DNA of 64,000 nucleotides from Thiomicrospira microaerophila. Its GTDB lineage: Bacteria; Pseudomonadota; Gammaproteobacteria; Thiomicrospirales; Thiomicrospiraceae. Positions within the stretch are counted from its first letter, which is position 1. Every line of letters begins with the position of its first letter. The position numbers and the translations under genes were made by a program. The notes under the pieces were generated by a model. It worked only from the letters and a program-made list of their open reading frames with translations, was not told the DNA's origin and did no database searches. Below, piece by piece: positions 26,679 through 37,535 of this stretch. The DNA lies in NCBI RefSeq assembly GCF_000934765.1, contig NZ_JYNN01000016.1, positions 1 through 64,000 of the forward strand, written 5' to 3'.

Positions 26679-26993
26679 ATGATGTTTAAGCTAATTTATT
26701 TTGTGCCGGCGGCCCAGTTAGAGCAAACCAAGCTAGCGGTGTTTAGTGTTGGCGCGGGTCGGTTGGGTAACTATGAACACTGTGCTTGGCAAGCGCTGGG
26801 TGTCGGTCAATTTAAACCCTGTGAAGGCAGTCAGCCTTTTATTGGTCAGCAAGGTGAGTTAGAGCAGGTGGAGGAATATCGGGTTGAAGTGCTGGTTGAT
26901 CCCGCTTGTATTCAGCAGGCGGTAGCGGCATTAAAAGCCGCCCATCCGTACGAAGAGCCCGCCTACGAAGTGATCAAGCTCGAAGCGTTTTAA
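26679..26993 (+). CDS. NIF3/YqfO-like (CutA-fold) domain protein
   Basis: This 104-residue protein resembles the stand-alone form of the insert domain of NIF3/YqfO proteins: FKLIYFVPAAQLEQTKLAVF, GAGRLGNYEHCAWQALG, GQFKPCEGSQPFIG and the ending AAHPYEEPAYEVIKL, all well conserved. The fold is PII/CutA-like and may bind metal. The biochemical role is unknown. It is six bases after hemH and probably cotranscribed with it. An ATG three bases further on is an alternative start. Confidence 0.85.
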   Translation: MMFKLIYFVPAAQLEQTKLAVFSVGAGRLGNYEHCAWQALGVGQFKPCEGSQPFIGQQGELEQVEEYRVEVLVDPACIQQAVAALKAAHPYEEPAYEVIKLEAF

Positions 26994-27010
26994 CCCGCCT
27001 ATTTCATTTA

Positions 27011-27502
27011 TTAGTGGCGGTGGTGACCCATGCCGTGACCGCCGCCTTGCATTTGCCCCATTCCCATGATTTTACGCACCGGTGCTTGAATCATTTTTTC
27101 TGAACCATCTTGCATAATAAGTTTAATATCAACTAGGTCGCCGGCTTTTAACGCACGCGTAGGGCCGATGAGCATCACATGCAATCCACCCGGTTTTAAT
27201 TCGGTTTGCCCCATCGCGGGTACGCTGATTTCGGGGATTTCACGCATCCTCATCACCCCGTTGTCATGAATGTGAGTGTGGAGTTCAACGGTTTTTGCCG
27301 CATCTGAATCGGCACGCACGACAGCAATCGGTTGGTCGCTAGAGTTAATCAAAGTCATAAACGCGCCCGTTGCCGGTGCGACCGGCGGCATTTCGCGCAC
27401 AAACGGGTTTTCAACATCAAGCTGGGCAGCTTGATTGGCTTGTACAGCTAGGCTCATTAGGCCGGCTAAAGCAACACTGGTTAGGCTAATTAGTTTATTC
27501 AT
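27011..27502 (-). CDS. copper chaperone PCu(A)C
   Basis: This is a periplasmic Cu(I) chaperone for cytochrome c oxidase assembly. The signal peptide (MNKLISLTSVALAGLMSLAV, cut near QANQA) is followed by the PCuAC domain with ENPFVREMPPVAPATGAFMT, VELHTHIHDNGVMRMREIPE and LKPGGLHVMLIGPTRAL. The H...M and HVM residues are the copper ligands. A Met/Gly/His-rich tail (GMGQMQGGGHGMGHHRH) may add copper sites. It is 20 bases downstream of a SCO gene, the usual pairing. Confidence 0.92.
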   Translation of the reverse strand: MNKLISLTSVALAGLMSLAVQANQAAQLDVENPFVREMPPVAPATGAFMTLINSSDQPIAVVRADSDAAKTVELHTHIHDNGVMRMREIPEISVPAMGQTELKPGGLHVMLIGPTRALKAGDLVDIKLIMQDGSEKMIQAPVRKIMGMGQMQGGGHGMGHHRH

Positions 27503-27522
27503 GGTGTTATCCTTTTGTTTTC

Positions 27523-28149
27523 TTAAGGGGTAAGGTATCGGTTAATGGCATCTAAAAACTGTTCGGCATTTAAACCGTGCGGTAGTTGTTCGCGTAATAC
27601 ACCTTGTTGGTCAATTACATAGGTAAAGGCCGAATGGTCAACCGCATAGTTTTCGCTGCCATCTTCGACTTTTTCATACACCGCACCGTAACGTCTAGCG
27701 ACTTCTGCAATGACATCAGGTGTACTGGTTAAGCCAATGATATTGGCATCAAAATAATCGGCATACTGTTGTAAACGCTCCGGGCTATCACGCTCTGGAT
27801 CCACCGAGATAAATAGAATTTCAAGGTTATCTCTTTGCGTTTGGTTAATCTGACGGTAGGCCATTGATAAGTAACCTAAATTGGTCGGGCAGATGTCCGG
27901 GCAAAAGGTATAGCCAAAATAAGCCAGCACCAGCTTGCCTTTGAAGTCAGACAGGGAGACTTCACCGCGTGGCGACATCAGCGTAAAGTCTCCACCTGGC
28001 GGCGCCTCTAAACTAATTTTGTGCGCACTTGGGTGGCTATCGGGTGTGGGTTTAATAACATAAATTAATGCATAGCTACCCGCTAGAAATACACCAAAAG
28101 CGAGGGTCAATAGTAAAAAGGCACGATTAAGCTTATGTTGCGGCATCAA
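27523..28149 (-). CDS. SCO1/SenC-family protein
   Basis: This 208-residue thioredoxin-fold protein has an N-terminal membrane anchor (AFLLLTLAFGVFLAGSYALI). The copper/redox motif CPDIC lies in YFGYTFCPDICPTNLGYLS, with a conserved downstream His in NYAVDHSAFTYVID. It delivers copper to, or reduces, the Cu(A) site of cytochrome c oxidase on the outside of the inner membrane. The PCu(A)C gene follows in the same direction. Confidence 0.92.
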   Translation of the reverse strand: MMPQHKLNRAFLLLTLAFGVFLAGSYALIYVIKPTPDSHPSAHKISLEAPPGGDFTLMSPRGEVSLSDFKGKLVLAYFGYTFCPDICPTNLGYLSMAYRQINQTQRDNLEILFISVDPERDSPERLQQYADYFDANIIGLTSTPDVIAEVARRYGAVYEKVEDGSENYAVDHSAFTYVIDQQGVLREQLPHGLNAEQFLDAINRYLTP

Positions 28150-28538
28150 AAAGTCTCCAAGTAAAATTAAAAACCTTATTCTACAAGAACTGAAGGAACG
28201 AAGCCGTCGTAAATTGGGAACTGAAGAGGCCTTGTAGTCACGTTAGGTTCGCATGGATTTATTCTACGGGTATTCATTGCGAAGAGTATTGAGAAAGTCT
28301 TGAGATGTTTAATCCCGCTCACCGGCACTGGATGAAAACGCGCACACACACCCCCGTCATGCCGGCGAAGGCCGAAATCTCATACCGACGGCGCAAAACC
28401 TCAAAAGATCCCGGCCTTCGCCGGGATGACAGCTGATATGTGTTGTGCTGAGGGATGTTGGCTTGAGAGATTGCTTCACTTCGTTCGCAATGACGGTGGG
28501 TTGAGTGTTTTGAACAAAAACAAGATTGAATTCAAAGG
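28150..28538. other. spacer with repeats between sco and the FAD/Fe-S dehydrogenase gene
   Basis: A family B two-hairpin repeat occupies 28356-28430 and a family C arm (GAGATTGCTTCACTTCGTTC GCAATGAC, read across 28464-28494) follows. The first 200 bases should hold the promoter for the sco/PCu(A)C genes; none stands out. Confidence 0.5.
28356..28430. repeat. two-hairpin intergenic repeat (family B), copy 3
   Basis: GTCATGCCGGCGAAGGCCG opens and GATCCCGGCCTTCGCCGGGA closes the element, with the same length as the copies at 4951 and 9585. Confidence 0.8.
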
Positions 28539-31500
28539 TTACAACAGCACCCGCTCAACCCCCTCTTTTTCCACCTTGGCGACAAACTCGTTTTTCCATT
28601 CTTTGCCAATTAGGTTATTGGCTAACTCGACCACAATATAATCGGTTTTTAACCCTGTGTCGTCTTGATAGCGGTTAAGGCCCTGTTGACAAGCGGGGCA
28701 AGAGGTCAGTAGCTTGACATTACCATTGACCGCTTTTTCTTCGCCGGTGAGGTCTTTAATTCCCTTTTTCAGCTCTTCTTCCTTGCGGAATCGAAGCTGA
28801 TTGGCAATGTCAGGACGTGCGGTGGCGAGTGTACCGGCTTCACTGCAACAACGATCACTAAGTGGCACATTAATCCCCGTCAAGGTCGAGGCGACCTTGG
28901 TTGAGTCGTATTTTTTCATCGGGTCATGGCACGGCGCATGATACATATACTGCACCCCACCGGTGCTTTCCATTTTGACGCCCTTTTCCATTAGATATTC
29001 GTGAATATCTAACAAGCGACAACCTGGGAATATCTGCTCAAATTCATATTTAAGCAACTGATCCATACAGGTACCACAAGACACCAACACGGTTTTAATA
29101 TCCATGTAGTTGAGGGTATTGGCCACTCGATGGAATAACGCACGGTTTTCAGTGGTGATTTGTGAGCCTTTGGCGGCTTGACCTGCCGCTGTTTGTGGAT
29201 AACCACAACACAGATAACCTGGCGGTAAAATCGTTTGTGCGCCGGTTTCATACAACATCGCCAAGGTGGCTAAACTGATGTCGCTAAACAAACGCTCCGA
29301 GCCACAGCCAGGGAAATAAAACACTGCTTCGGATTCTTCGGTTGTTTTTTTCGGGTCGCGTAAAATCGGCACAATCGTGCGATCTTCGAGTTTGAGTAAC
29401 GAACGCATAGTCGGCTGATTCGGGCCAGTATCCAAAGGTTTGCGCACAAAATGAATCACCTGCTGGGTCACCGGCGTATTGCCTGTTGATTTAGCAGGTA
29501 ACTGATCTTTTGAACCGAGTATTCCTGTCCATTTCGCCAGCTTATGACCCATACGCTGACCCAACGCGCCCCAACCAATCATGGTGGTACGTAATAGTTT
29601 AACCAGGCCTGGTTGTCCGGTATTCAAATAAAACAACGCCGCCTTGGTGCCAAGGCTAACTTTTTTCTTACCCATATCGGTCAAGATTTTGCGCATCCGA
29701 ATCGACACATCGCCAAAATCAATATCAACGGGGCAAGGCGCTTCACATTTATGACAAGTAGTACAGTGATCGGCCACATCGTTCATTGCATCAAAATGAT
29801 GCATCGAAATTCCGCGACGCGTTTGCTCTTCGTATAAGAAAGCTTCAATCATTTGGCCTGTGGCCAGTATTTTATTTCGCGGCGAATAGAGTAAATTCGC
29901 GCGCGGAATATGCGTCTGACAAACAGGTTTACATTTGCCACAGCGTAAGCAATCTTTAATATCGTTATTTAATTGATCCAACTCACTGGCTTCAAGAATC
30001 AAGGCTTCCTGTTTAACTAACGACAAGGAGGGGGTATAGGCATTATGCAAGCCAGAACCCGGCATTAACTTGCCCTTGTTAAAATGACCATTAGGGTCAA
30101 CCTTGTTTTTGTATTCAACAAACGCTTGAATTTTTTCCGGTGAAAGGAACTCAATCTTGGTCAAACCGATACCATGTTCACCCGATATTACTCCCCCCAA
30201 ATCGGTGGCGAGTTTCATCACCCGCTCCACAATGGTTTCGGCTTGGTGAATCATCCGATAGTTATTGGAGTGAACTGGAATATTGGTATGAATATTGCCA
30301 TCGCCAGCATGCATATGTAGCGCAACAAACAACCTTGCATTACGCACTTCATAATGCAGTTCTTTTAAGCGTTTCATCATCGGCTCAAAATCATGGCCCA
30401 TGAAGGTTTGTTTTAAAAAATCTAACACTTCTCTACGATAAGAGATCACCAAGTCACGCCGTAAAATCAGCTTAACCAACGCCTCTTGCCCGCGTATTTC
30501 GGTACGCGCGGCTTCATCCAGCAAGTCTAAGAACTGTTCAGCAGGCTGGTCAAGGCCGTTATATAGGTTCTGCCATTTACGTTTAACCTGTGCCAAATGC
30601 GCCAGCGTTGTATCAACCTTCGATTTGAAATAGGCCGCAGGATCCCCTTGCGAATCTTCAAAGTCATCGACCAGCGTGTATTCTTTGATTTCCGCTTTAA
30701 AATAGTCTTCTAACGCATCGATAATTTCGATTTTGTTTTGCATCGACATTTCGATATTAATGCGTTCAATGCCTTCGTTATATTCATTCAAGCGTGGTAA
30801 TGGAATCACCACATCTTCATTGATCTTAAACGCATTGGTATGCGCAGAAATCGCGGCTGTGCGTGAACGGTCCAACCAAAAGCGCTTGCGGGCTTCAGCG
30901 GTGACCGCGACAAAGCCTTCGGCATTGCGCTTTTTCGCCAGCTCAACGATTTCTTGGCAGGTTTTGGCCACCTCAAAGCCGTTATCACCGGCGATATCAC
31001 CAATCAAAATCATCTTCGGTAGTTCACGCCGATTGGCTTTGGTATTGTATTTAACCGCCCGCACATAACGCTCGTCCAAGTGCTCCAGACCGGCTAATAA
31101 AATACCCTCTGCCTTTTTGCTTTCGATAAAGTCGGTGATTTCGACAATCGCCGGTACCGCCAAACTTAAGTCCGTACCAAAAAACTCAAGGCAGACGGTG
31201 CGAATATGCTCTGGCATCCGATGCAATACAAAACGTGCTGAGGTAATCAACCCATCACAGCCTTCTTTTTGCACCCCTGGCAAGCCACTTAAAAACTTAT
31301 CAGTCACGTCTTTACCCAGGCCTGCTTGGCGAAATGCCGAGCCTGGAATATCTAAACGTTCAACCTCACCTTTTGGCGTTTTGCCATCAGACTCATAACG
31401 ATGCAACTCAAAACTCACCGTCGCTTGGTCTTGTAACTTGCCAAGATTATGGTTAACACGCACTACTTCCATCCAGCTGGCATCCGGCATCACCATTTTC

Positions 31501-32399
31501 CACGAGGCGAGGTTATCGAGTGTCGTCCCCCAAAGCACGGCTTTTTTACCGCCAGCGTTCATTGAGATATTACCCCCAATGGTCGAGGCATCATGCGAGG
31601 TCGGATCAACGGCAAACACCAAACCATTGCGCTCAGCCAATTCCGTCACACGTTTAGTCACCACACCCGCCCCAGTGCGCACCGTAGGCACCTTAACACC
31701 AACGCCAGGCAACTCCACTTTTTCAACCAGGCTTAAAAACTCAAGTTTTTCGGTGTTAATTACCGCTGTATTGGCATCCAATGGAATAGCGCCGCCAGTG
31801 TAGCCCGTGCCGCCACCTCGCGGAATAATGATCAACCCCAGCTCAATACAGGCCGCCACAATATCGGCGGTTTCTTGTTCGGTATCAGGGCAAATCACCA
31901 CCAAGGGCAACTCTACTCGCCAATCGGTGGCATCAGTGGCATGCGACACACGTGCTAAGCCGCCGAAATCGACATTATCTAGACGGGTAATTTTTTTCAG
32001 TCGCTTGCTAACTTTTTGACGCAAGGTAATTTGCGCGGGAAACCAGTCTTCAAATTGCTTGACCGCCTGACGCACGGCATTTAACAGCGATTCGGCCAAT
32101 TTATTGTTGTTTAACCGCGATTCTACCTGCGACAAACGATGATGCAACGCCTCGGTCAAGGCCGCACGTCGCTTAGCATTTTCTAATAAATCATCTTGAA
32201 TATAGGGATTGCGCGTCACGACCCACATATCCCCCAACACCTCAAACAGCATTTGCGCTGAGCGTCCGGTACCTCGGCTTTCGCGCAATTGCTCTACCGT
32301 TTGCCAACCCGATTCCCCTATAAAACGCGTCACGATCTCACGATCTGAAAACGAAGTATAGTTATAGGGAATCTCACGAATACGCTTGTTTGTGTTCAT
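28539..32399 (-). CDS. giant FAD/Fe-S oxidoreductase (D-lactate/glycolate dehydrogenase-like)
   Basis: The 1,286-residue chain combines an N-terminal DUF3683-type region (about 1-150), an FAD-binding PCMH domain ([34 protein letters not shown]), an FAD-oxidase C-terminal domain ([24 protein letters not shown]), a ferredoxin-like part with [11 protein letters not shown] and [11 protein letters not shown], and two C-terminal CCG domains ([10 protein letters not shown]...CCGYPQT; HAPCHDP...CCSEAGT). This is the architecture of membrane-associated 2-hydroxyacid dehydrogenases that pass electrons to quinone. The substrate cannot be fixed from sequence. It appears monocistronic. Confidence 0.88.
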   Translation of the reverse strand: MNTNKRIREIPYNYTSFSDREIVTRFIGESGWQTVEQLRESRGTGRSAQMLFEVLGDMWVVTRNPYIQDDLLENAKRRAALTEALHHRLSQVESRLNNNKLAESLLNAVRQAVKQFEDWFPAQITLRQKVSKRLKKITRLDNVDFGGLARVSHATDATDWRVELPLVVICPDTEQETADIVAACIELGLIIIPRGGGTGYTGGAIPLDANTAVINTEKLEFLSLVEKVELPGVGVKVPTVRTGAGVVTKRVTELAERNGLVFAVDPTSHDASTIGGNISMNAGGKKAVLWGTTLDNLASWKMVMPDASWMEVVRVNHNLGKLQDQATVSFELHRYESDGKTPKGEVERLDIPGSAFRQAGLGKDVTDKFLSGLPGVQKEGCDGLITSARFVLHRMPEHIRTVCLEFFGTDLSLAVPAIVEITDFIESKKAEGILLAGLEHLDERYVRAVKYNTKANRRELPKMILIGDIAGDNGFEVAKTCQEIVELAKKRNAEGFVAVTAEARKRFWLDRSRTAAISAHTNAFKINEDVVIPLPRLNEYNEGIERINIEMSMQNKIEIIDALEDYFKAEIKEYTLVDDFEDSQGDPAAYFKSKVDTTLAHLAQVKRKWQNLYNGLDQPAEQFLDLLDEAARTEIRGQEALVKLILRRDLVISYRREVLDFLKQTFMGHDFEPMMKRLKELHYEVRNARLFVALHMHAGDGNIHTNIPVHSNNYRMIHQAETIVERVMKLATDLGGVISGEHGIGLTKIEFLSPEKIQAFVEYKNKVDPNGHFNKGKLMPGSGLHNAYTPSLSLVKQEALILEASELDQLNNDIKDCLRCGKCKPVCQTHIPRANLLYSPRNKILATGQMIEAFLYEEQTRRGISMHHFDAMNDVADHCTTCHKCEAPCPVDIDFGDVSIRMRKILTDMGKKKVSLGTKAALFYLNTGQPGLVKLLRTTMIGWGALGQRMGHKLAKWTGILGSKDQLPAKSTGNTPVTQQVIHFVRKPLDTGPNQPTMRSLLKLEDRTIVPILRDPKKTTEESEAVFYFPGCGSERLFSDISLATLAMLYETGAQTILPPGYLCCGYPQTAAGQAAKGSQITTENRALFHRVANTLNYMDIKTVLVSCGTCMDQLLKYEFEQIFPGCRLLDIHEYLMEKGVKMESTGGVQYMYHAPCHDPMKKYDSTKVASTLTGINVPLSDRCCSEAGTLATARPDIANQLRFRKEEELKKGIKDLTGEEKAVNGNVKLLTSCPACQQGLNRYQDDTGLKTDYIVVELANNLIGKEWKNEFVAKVEKEGVERVLL
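29603..29612. repeat. CCAGGCCTGG palindrome, site 10
   Basis: Inside the giant dehydrogenase gene, but in another frame: it encodes part of GQPGLVKLL rather than Gln-Ala-Trp. Confidence 0.9.
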
Positions 32400-32436
32400 A
32401 GGTTTTGGCTCACCAGATTGTTCTTAAGGTTTAAGG

Positions 32437-32463
32437 GTAAAAAAGCACCGTTTCCGGTGCCTT
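32437..32463 (-). terminator. rho-independent terminator after der
   Basis: On the minus strand GGCACCG and CGGTGCC-type arms (GGCACCGGAAACGGTGC) are followed by TTTTTT, starting six bases after the der stop. Confidence 0.85.
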
Positions 32464-32469
32464 AAAAGA

Positions 32470-33897
32470 TTATCGCTGTCGACTTCTTTCACGTGTTCGT
32501 TTGGATTCTCGGAAGGTATCCACACGACGCTTACGCTGTTTTTGCTGTTCGGTTAAACCGTCCTTATTCAGATCAAACGGATTATCTCCGACACGGAACT
32601 CAACCACCACTGGGGTGCCTTCCCACTTAAAGGCTTTACGGAAAGTATTTTCTAAGTAACGCTTATAGGGTGCAGGGGTTTTATCAATTTTATTACCATG
32701 AATAATCACACGCGGCGGGTTCAAACCACCCAAATGCGCATAACGCATTTTTAAACGACGCCCACCCACCAGCGGCGGTTGATGGTCCAATACCGCCTGC
32801 TCTAGTACGCGGTTTAAATCTGAGGTCGAGATTTTCTGCGTGGCAGCACGATAGACTTTTTTAACTGTTTTAAATAAATCACCCACACCGCTACCGTGTA
32901 AAGCCGAAATCAAATGGGTTTTGGCATATTCGACAAACTGCAGCCTAAAATCAAGTTCATGTTTAATTTTAGCGCGCTGATCGGCATCCAAACCATCCCA
33001 CTTATTCACCGCCAATACCAAGCCACGCCCAGACTCAATGGCCAGACCCAGCAGGGTTAAATCTTGATCAGTAATACCTTCCGAGCCGTCCATCAGCATC
33101 ACAACAACATGGGCATCCTGCATCGCCTCAATCGCTTTAATCACCGAAAACTTTTCAACTTTTTCCGCCACGTTTTTGCGTCGACGAACACCGGCGGTAT
33201 CAATCAGGGTATAGTCTTGGCCATCCCGTTCAAACGGAATATAGATGCTATCTCGCGTTGTCCCAGGCATGTCAAACGCCACCACACGATCTTCGCCTAG
33301 CATCCGATTGACCAAGGTTGATTTACCGACGTTTGGCCGGCCAATAATCGCCACCCGAATACCAGGATGCTCGTCCAAATCAAACCCATCATCTAACGGA
33401 TTAATCGGTAGGCGTTCAATCAAATCATCAACCGCTTCGGCAACGTTATCGCCATGTGCCGATGAAATGCCAATCGGTTCGCCCAAGCCCATACCATAGA
33501 ACTCAGCGGTAATCACATCCAGATTACAGCCTTCGGTTTTATTTACCAACAACTGAACAGGCTTACCGTAGCTGCGGATATATTGGGCTATTGCCTCATC
33601 AGCGGGATTAAGCCCCGCGCGACCATCGACAATAAAAAATACGCCATGCGCTTCAGCCAAGGCTTGTTGCACCTGACCCGCCATTAACGGGTCAACCCCT
33701 TCCATATCGCCACTCAAGCCACCGGTATCAACGACTATATAATCGTAATCGCCCACCTTGCCTGTGCCGTATTGGCGATCACGCGTTAAACCAGGAAAAT
33801 CGGCAACTATCGCGTCACGTGTCTTGGTTAAACGGTTAAATAAAGTGGATTTACCCACATTAGGACGCCCTACAAGGGCAATAATCGGTTTACTCAT
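32470..33897 (-). CDS. der: ribosome-assembly GTPase Der (EngA)
   Basis: Der carries two tandem GTPase domains and a KH-like C-terminal domain and acts in 50S subunit maturation. Both P-loops are visible (ALVGRPNVGKSTLFNRLTK near residue 7; AIIGRPNVGKSTLVNRMLG near residue 180). The G3 motifs DTGG and DTAG and the G4 motifs NKTE and NKWD are also present. The basic C-terminal tail is typical. It overlaps bamB by four bases, the common gammaproteobacterial order hisS-yfgM-bamB-der, and is followed by a terminator. Confidence 0.98.
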   Translation of the reverse strand: MSKPIIALVGRPNVGKSTLFNRLTKTRDAIVADFPGLTRDRQYGTGKVGDYDYIVVDTGGLSGDMEGVDPLMAGQVQQALAEAHGVFFIVDGRAGLNPADEAIAQYIRSYGKPVQLLVNKTEGCNLDVITAEFYGMGLGEPIGISSAHGDNVAEAVDDLIERLPINPLDDGFDLDEHPGIRVAIIGRPNVGKSTLVNRMLGEDRVVAFDMPGTTRDSIYIPFERDGQDYTLIDTAGVRRRKNVAEKVEKFSVIKAIEAMQDAHVVVMLMDGSEGITDQDLTLLGLAIESGRGLVLAVNKWDGLDADQRAKIKHELDFRLQFVEYAKTHLISALHGSGVGDLFKTVKKVYRAATQKISTSDLNRVLEQAVLDHQPPLVGGRRLKMRYAHLGGLNPPRVIIHGNKIDKTPAPYKRYLENTFRKAFKWEGTPVVVEFRVGDNPFDLNKDGLTEQQKQRKRRVDTFRESKRTRERSRQR

Positions 33898-35132
33898 GGT
33901 TTCTCATTATTTGTCTGAATGGCGTGACCAGGCCTGGTTGTAAAAACACCATTAAAACGATACGCACTGACATTGCCGTCGGTATCTAATACATAATAAC
34001 GTTGTTGCTGTTGATAAATATCTAAAATCTCTTGTCCTGCATCGAGGTGATTCGCATGCTTAAAACGTCCTACAATACTACCATCTTTTGGATCAACCCA
34101 ATGTAGGTAACCTAAGCCATCGGCCAACATGAGTTGTGGCTGAGCTCCACGCTCACTATCTAAACGCACATCGGCTAAACGGCGATATTTAAGCGCCTGT
34201 TGATTCCAATATTCTGTACCGGTAGCTGGATCTAATGCGCGGAGAATGTCGTCTTCATCAACCAGATAAATGACTTGATTGTGAACAATAAAATCACGGA
34301 ACCCTGAAATATCCTTCGCCCAAATCAAATTGCCATTCGCTGGGTTAATCGCCACCATCCGACCGTTATAACTGAGTACAAACAAGCGTCCGTCAGCCAA
34401 TACCGGTGTGGCTTGAATATCGACCATTCTTTCAAGGTCGGTGCGTCCAGACGGTGTAGCAATACGCGCATCCCATAACTTTTCGCCCGACTGAAGTGAT
34501 AGCGCCTCTAAAAACCCTGACTCTCGACCTATAAACAGGCGTTCTTTGTCTAGCACAACAGGTGCGGCACCGCGCAAAAACAAATTGGGCATTTGATGAT
34601 CGGCTGTCCAAATCACTCGCCCTGTTTGCCGGTTAAGTGATACCAAGCGCCCGTCATTTGTGCGCACTAAAAGCATTTGCCCTGCCACCACAGGCTGACT
34701 CACTACTTCCGCACCTAGGTTTTCAACCCATTGTACCTGACCGGTTTTAGCATCTAGCGCAATGACATCACCTTTCGCGCTACCCACAATCAACTGATCA
34801 CCGACAACCACTGGCCCTGCCAGTAAAACGGCGTCCATCCGGGTCTGCCAAGCAACCTGATCAGTATGACGCGCTTGATTTTGCTTAATAAACGCCGTCA
34901 GTAACCCAGAACTTGCCGCGACATACAGGTGTGTTGAATCCGATGCCATCCGTAAGCTACGGCCATCGGCTTCAGCCAACAAGTTTAAGTTAACTTGCCA
35001 ATCTAACGCCATTTGATAACGCTGCTCAACAGGCTGTAATTCTGTAGGAATACGCACGGTCTGTGACGTTGAGCTGCAGCCTTGAACCAGCAATGCACTG
35101 GCGAGCGCGCCAATTAAAAAATAGGTTTTCAT
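33894..35132 (-). CDS. bamB: outer-membrane assembly lipoprotein BamB
   Basis: This is the BamB subunit of the beta-barrel assembly machine. The 412-residue protein begins with a lipoprotein signal peptide (MKTYFLIGALASALLVQGCS, Cys at 19). PQQ-like beta-propeller repeats follow, each with a G-x-x-x-A-L-D-x-x-T/N-G-x-x-x-W pattern (for example VIALDAKTGQVQW, LVSLNRQTGRVIW, MVAINPANGNLIW and LRALDPATGTEYW). It overlaps yfgM upstream and der downstream. A palindrome encodes part of the extreme C-terminal tail. Confidence 0.96.
   Translation of the reverse strand: MKTYFLIGALASALLVQGCSSTSQTVRIPTELQPVEQRYQMALDWQVNLNLLAEADGRSLRMASDSTHLYVAASSGLLTAFIKQNQARHTDQVAWQTRMDAVLLAGPVVVGDQLIVGSAKGDVIALDAKTGQVQWVENLGAEVVSQPVVAGQMLLVRTNDGRLVSLNRQTGRVIWTADHQMPNLFLRGAAPVVLDKERLFIGRESGFLEALSLQSGEKLWDARIATPSGRTDLERMVDIQATPVLADGRLFVLSYNGRMVAINPANGNLIWAKDISGFRDFIVHNQVIYLVDEDDILRALDPATGTEYWNQQALKYRRLADVRLDSERGAQPQLMLADGLGYLHWVDPKDGSIVGRFKHANHLDAGQEILDIYQQQQRYYVLDTDGNVSAYRFNGVFTTRPGHAIQTNNEKP
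33928..33937. repeat. CCAGGCCTGG palindrome, site 11
   Basis: In the last dozen codons of bamB, in the Arg-Pro-Gly reading frame (TTRPGHAIQ). Confidence 0.9.
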
Positions 35133-35773
35133 TCGATTGCTAAGTCATCCATTTGAATACTTGCCAGATTACGCAGATCGGGCTGCGCTTGCTCATTATC
35201 CGCTACAGACTTAAACAACTGGTGTGCTTGCTCAATTTTTTGCTGAGCCAGCGCAACTAAGGCCGCCACATAGTCTACATTGGCTTTAGCTTCCGGCGTT
35301 AAACGCTGCGCATTGAGCTGTGTGATCTGTTGCTGTGCCGCGCTAAAATCTGCTTGTTGCATGTAGATACGCGCTAAACGCAGTTGCGCGACCTGCTTTA
35401 AATCAATCGACTGCTTGCTGTTTACCAACCAGTTTAAAGCGTCAATCGCATCCTCGACGTCACCCGCCTGCAAGTGAAAATTTGCCAACATCAGGGCGGC
35501 TGAACCCGCATAGGGGCTTTTAGGCTGCTCTTGCATTAAACGACGTGCTTCACGCGATACCTCGCCAAATACACCCGCTTCATGGCTCATATCCAACACT
35601 TCAAACACACTTGACGCTTCCGCGGCTTTGCTAAAGGTGTAGCTCTGCCAATAGCGATACCCGGAAAACGCCACCACAACAGCCAAAATAACACTAAGTA
35701 GTAGCGTGCCGTATTTATCCCACCATGCCTTGATTGTTTCTAGCTGATCCTGCTCTGTATCATGACGACTCAT
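35129..35773 (-). CDS. YfgM/ancillary SecYEG translocon-family protein
   Basis: The 214-residue protein has a single membrane anchor (YGTLLLSVILAVVVAFSGYR YW, residues about 20-40) and a TPR-like periplasmic domain. It matches the YfgM family (PF09976), which associates with SecYEG and periplasmic chaperones such as PpiD. Position between hisS and bamB is the conserved place for yfgM. It overlaps bamB by four bases. Confidence 0.9.
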   Translation of the reverse strand: MSRHDTEQDQLETIKAWWDKYGTLLLSVILAVVVAFSGYRYWQSYTFSKAAEASSVFEVLDMSHEAGVFGEVSREARRLMQEQPKSPYAGSAALMLANFHLQAGDVEDAIDALNWLVNSKQSIDLKQVAQLRLARIYMQQADFSAAQQQITQLNAQRLTPEAKANVDYVAALVALAQQKIEQAHQLFKSVADNEQAQPDLRNLASIQMDDLAIE

Positions 35774-35789
35774 ATGCTATCTAAACCCT

Positions 35790-37070
35790 TTATTTAGTGT
35801 CTGTTGACGGCTGATTAAAAAATGTAATTAATTGATCCCAAGCAACCGTTTGCTGCTCGGCTTCTGTTCGCAGCGATTTAATAGTCACCACCTGCTGAGT
35901 AACTTCGTCCTCCCCCAAAATCAAGGCATAAGCCGCGCCCGATTTATCGGCTTTTTTAAACTGGCTTTTGAAGCTACCGCCGCCGCTATTCATCACGACT
36001 TTATATTGTGGTAACGCATCGCGCAACATCTCGGCCATCACCAGGCCGGGTTGTAATGTCGAGTCGCCAGCTAAAACAATATAAATATCCGCACTCGGTG
36101 TTTCGCTAATTTTTTGCTGATCTATCAGTAGCGCCATTAAACGCTCAATCCCCATTGCAAAACCAACGGCAGGGGTAGCTTTGCCACCAATTTGTTCAAC
36201 CAAGCCATCATAGCGCCCACCGGCACACACCGTACCCTGCGCACCCAACTCCGTCGTTACCCATTCGAACACCGTGCGATTGTAATAATCCAAACCGCGC
36301 ACTAGATTGGGGTTCACCACATAGTCTATCCCTAAGCAATCCAATGCCGCACAAACCTGTTCAAAATGGTGTTTGGACTCCACATCTAACGCATCAATCA
36401 GCTTAGGCGCCCCCGCCACTATCTCCGCCATCGCCGGGTTTTTGCTGTCTAAAATGCGCAAGGGATTGGTCTGCAGACGACGTTGACTGTCCTCATCAAG
36501 CTGGTCTGAAAACTGACTTAAATAACTAACGAGCTGCTCGCGATAATCTGCACGCGCTTGTTGACTGCCCAGTGAGTTAATCTGTAACTCTAAATTATCT
36601 ATGCCCAAGGCATCCCATAAACGCGCGCTAAGCAAAATCAACTCAATATCAATATCTGGCCCATTTAAGCCAAATACTTCAACACCCAATTGATGAAACT
36701 GACGATACCGCCCTTTTTGCGGACGCTCATGGCGAAACATCGGGCCTGAATAATAGACCTTCTGCACTTGATTGTGCAGTAAACCATTTTCAATCATTGC
36801 CCGAACACAGCCCGCTGTCCCTTCGGGGCGTAAAGATAAACTATCGCCATTACGATCCGCAAAGGTATACATTTCTTTCTCTACGATATCGGTAACTTCA
36901 CCAATTGAGCGCGAAAACAATTCCGTTTTTTCGACAATCGGTAGGCGAACCTGCTGGTAACCATATTGGGCAAGCACTTGCTCAGCTTGACTCAGGATGG
37001 TCGAAAACGCCTGAGATGGCAGCGCGTATAGATCGTTCATGCCGCGAATAGCGGAAATTTGTTTAGACAT
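35790..37070 (-). CDS. hisS: histidyl-tRNA synthetase
   Basis: This class II synthetase charges tRNA-His. It starts [19 protein letters not shown], and has motif 2 ([20 protein letters not shown]), the histidine-binding loops [15 protein letters not shown] and [14 protein letters not shown], motif 3 near [14 protein letters not shown] and a C-terminal anticodon-binding domain. The 426-residue length is normal. The usual upstream neighbour ispG is absent; a RodZ-like gene comes before it. Confidence 0.98.
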   Translation of the reverse strand: MSKQISAIRGMNDLYALPSQAFSTILSQAEQVLAQYGYQQVRLPIVEKTELFSRSIGEVTDIVEKEMYTFADRNGDSLSLRPEGTAGCVRAMIENGLLHNQVQKVYYSGPMFRHERPQKGRYRQFHQLGVEVFGLNGPDIDIELILLSARLWDALGIDNLELQINSLGSQQARADYREQLVSYLSQFSDQLDEDSQRRLQTNPLRILDSKNPAMAEIVAGAPKLIDALDVESKHHFEQVCAALDCLGIDYVVNPNLVRGLDYYNRTVFEWVTTELGAQGTVCAGGRYDGLVEQIGGKATPAVGFAMGIERLMALLIDQQKISETPSADIYIVLAGDSTLQPGLVMAEMLRDALPQYKVVMNSGGGSFKSQFKKADKSGAAYALILGEDEVTQQVVTIKSLRTEAEQQTVAWDQLITFFNQPSTDTK

Positions 37071-37109
37071 AAAATGGGCTAACCTAATACTTTTAAAGTA
37101 ATTTAAACA

Positions 37110-37511
37110 TTACGAAAACAGATCAACAAACAAGTAGACCACCAATAACAAGACAAATAAAACAATCAATGTAACGAGCCAACGCGTATTACGTGGCGCC
37201 TGCAAGTTAAGATTTTTCTGTTGAATCGTTCTTAATTTAGAATAGGTTTTCTCGATTTGCTTGGCACTCATCAGGTGACTGCTTATATCGACATCCAATA
37301 TGGTTGCATAATTGCGCAAATGACCACGTTCAAAAGGCGACAAGTCTATAGCATCCGCCCTATTTTCTAAGTCCTCAATTTTTTCAGGCACTAACTTCAT
37401 TTGCTCGGATAACTGCTCAAAACTGATGTTTTTTTCCAGTCTTTTTTGCCGCAATAAATTACTCAACTCCGCAGAACCTAAGCTTGGATCGATCTTTTCA
37501 ATGTCTTTCAT
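37110..37511 (-). CDS. short RodZ-like protein (HTH plus one membrane helix)
   Basis: This 133-residue protein has an XRE-like helix-turn-helix (LSNLLRQKRLEKNISFEQLSEQMKL... with ENRADAIDLSPFERGHLRNYATILD), typical of the cytoplasmic N terminus of RodZ, and a C-terminal membrane helix (WLVTLIVLFVLLLVVYLFVDLF). Full RodZ (more than 300 residues) continues into a periplasmic domain, which is missing here. Position between rlmN and hisS is where rodZ is normally found. A cell-shape role via MreB contact is inferred from the family. The stop is natural and no continuing frame was seen. Confidence 0.8.
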   Translation of the reverse strand: MKDIEKIDPSLGSAELSNLLRQKRLEKNISFEQLSEQMKLVPEKIEDLENRADAIDLSPFERGHLRNYATILDVDISSHLMSAKQIEKTYSKLRTIQQKNLNLQAPRNTRWLVTLIVLFVLLLVVYLFVDLFS

Positions 37512-37535
37512 TTACACTTTCCTTTTTCAAAGGAG

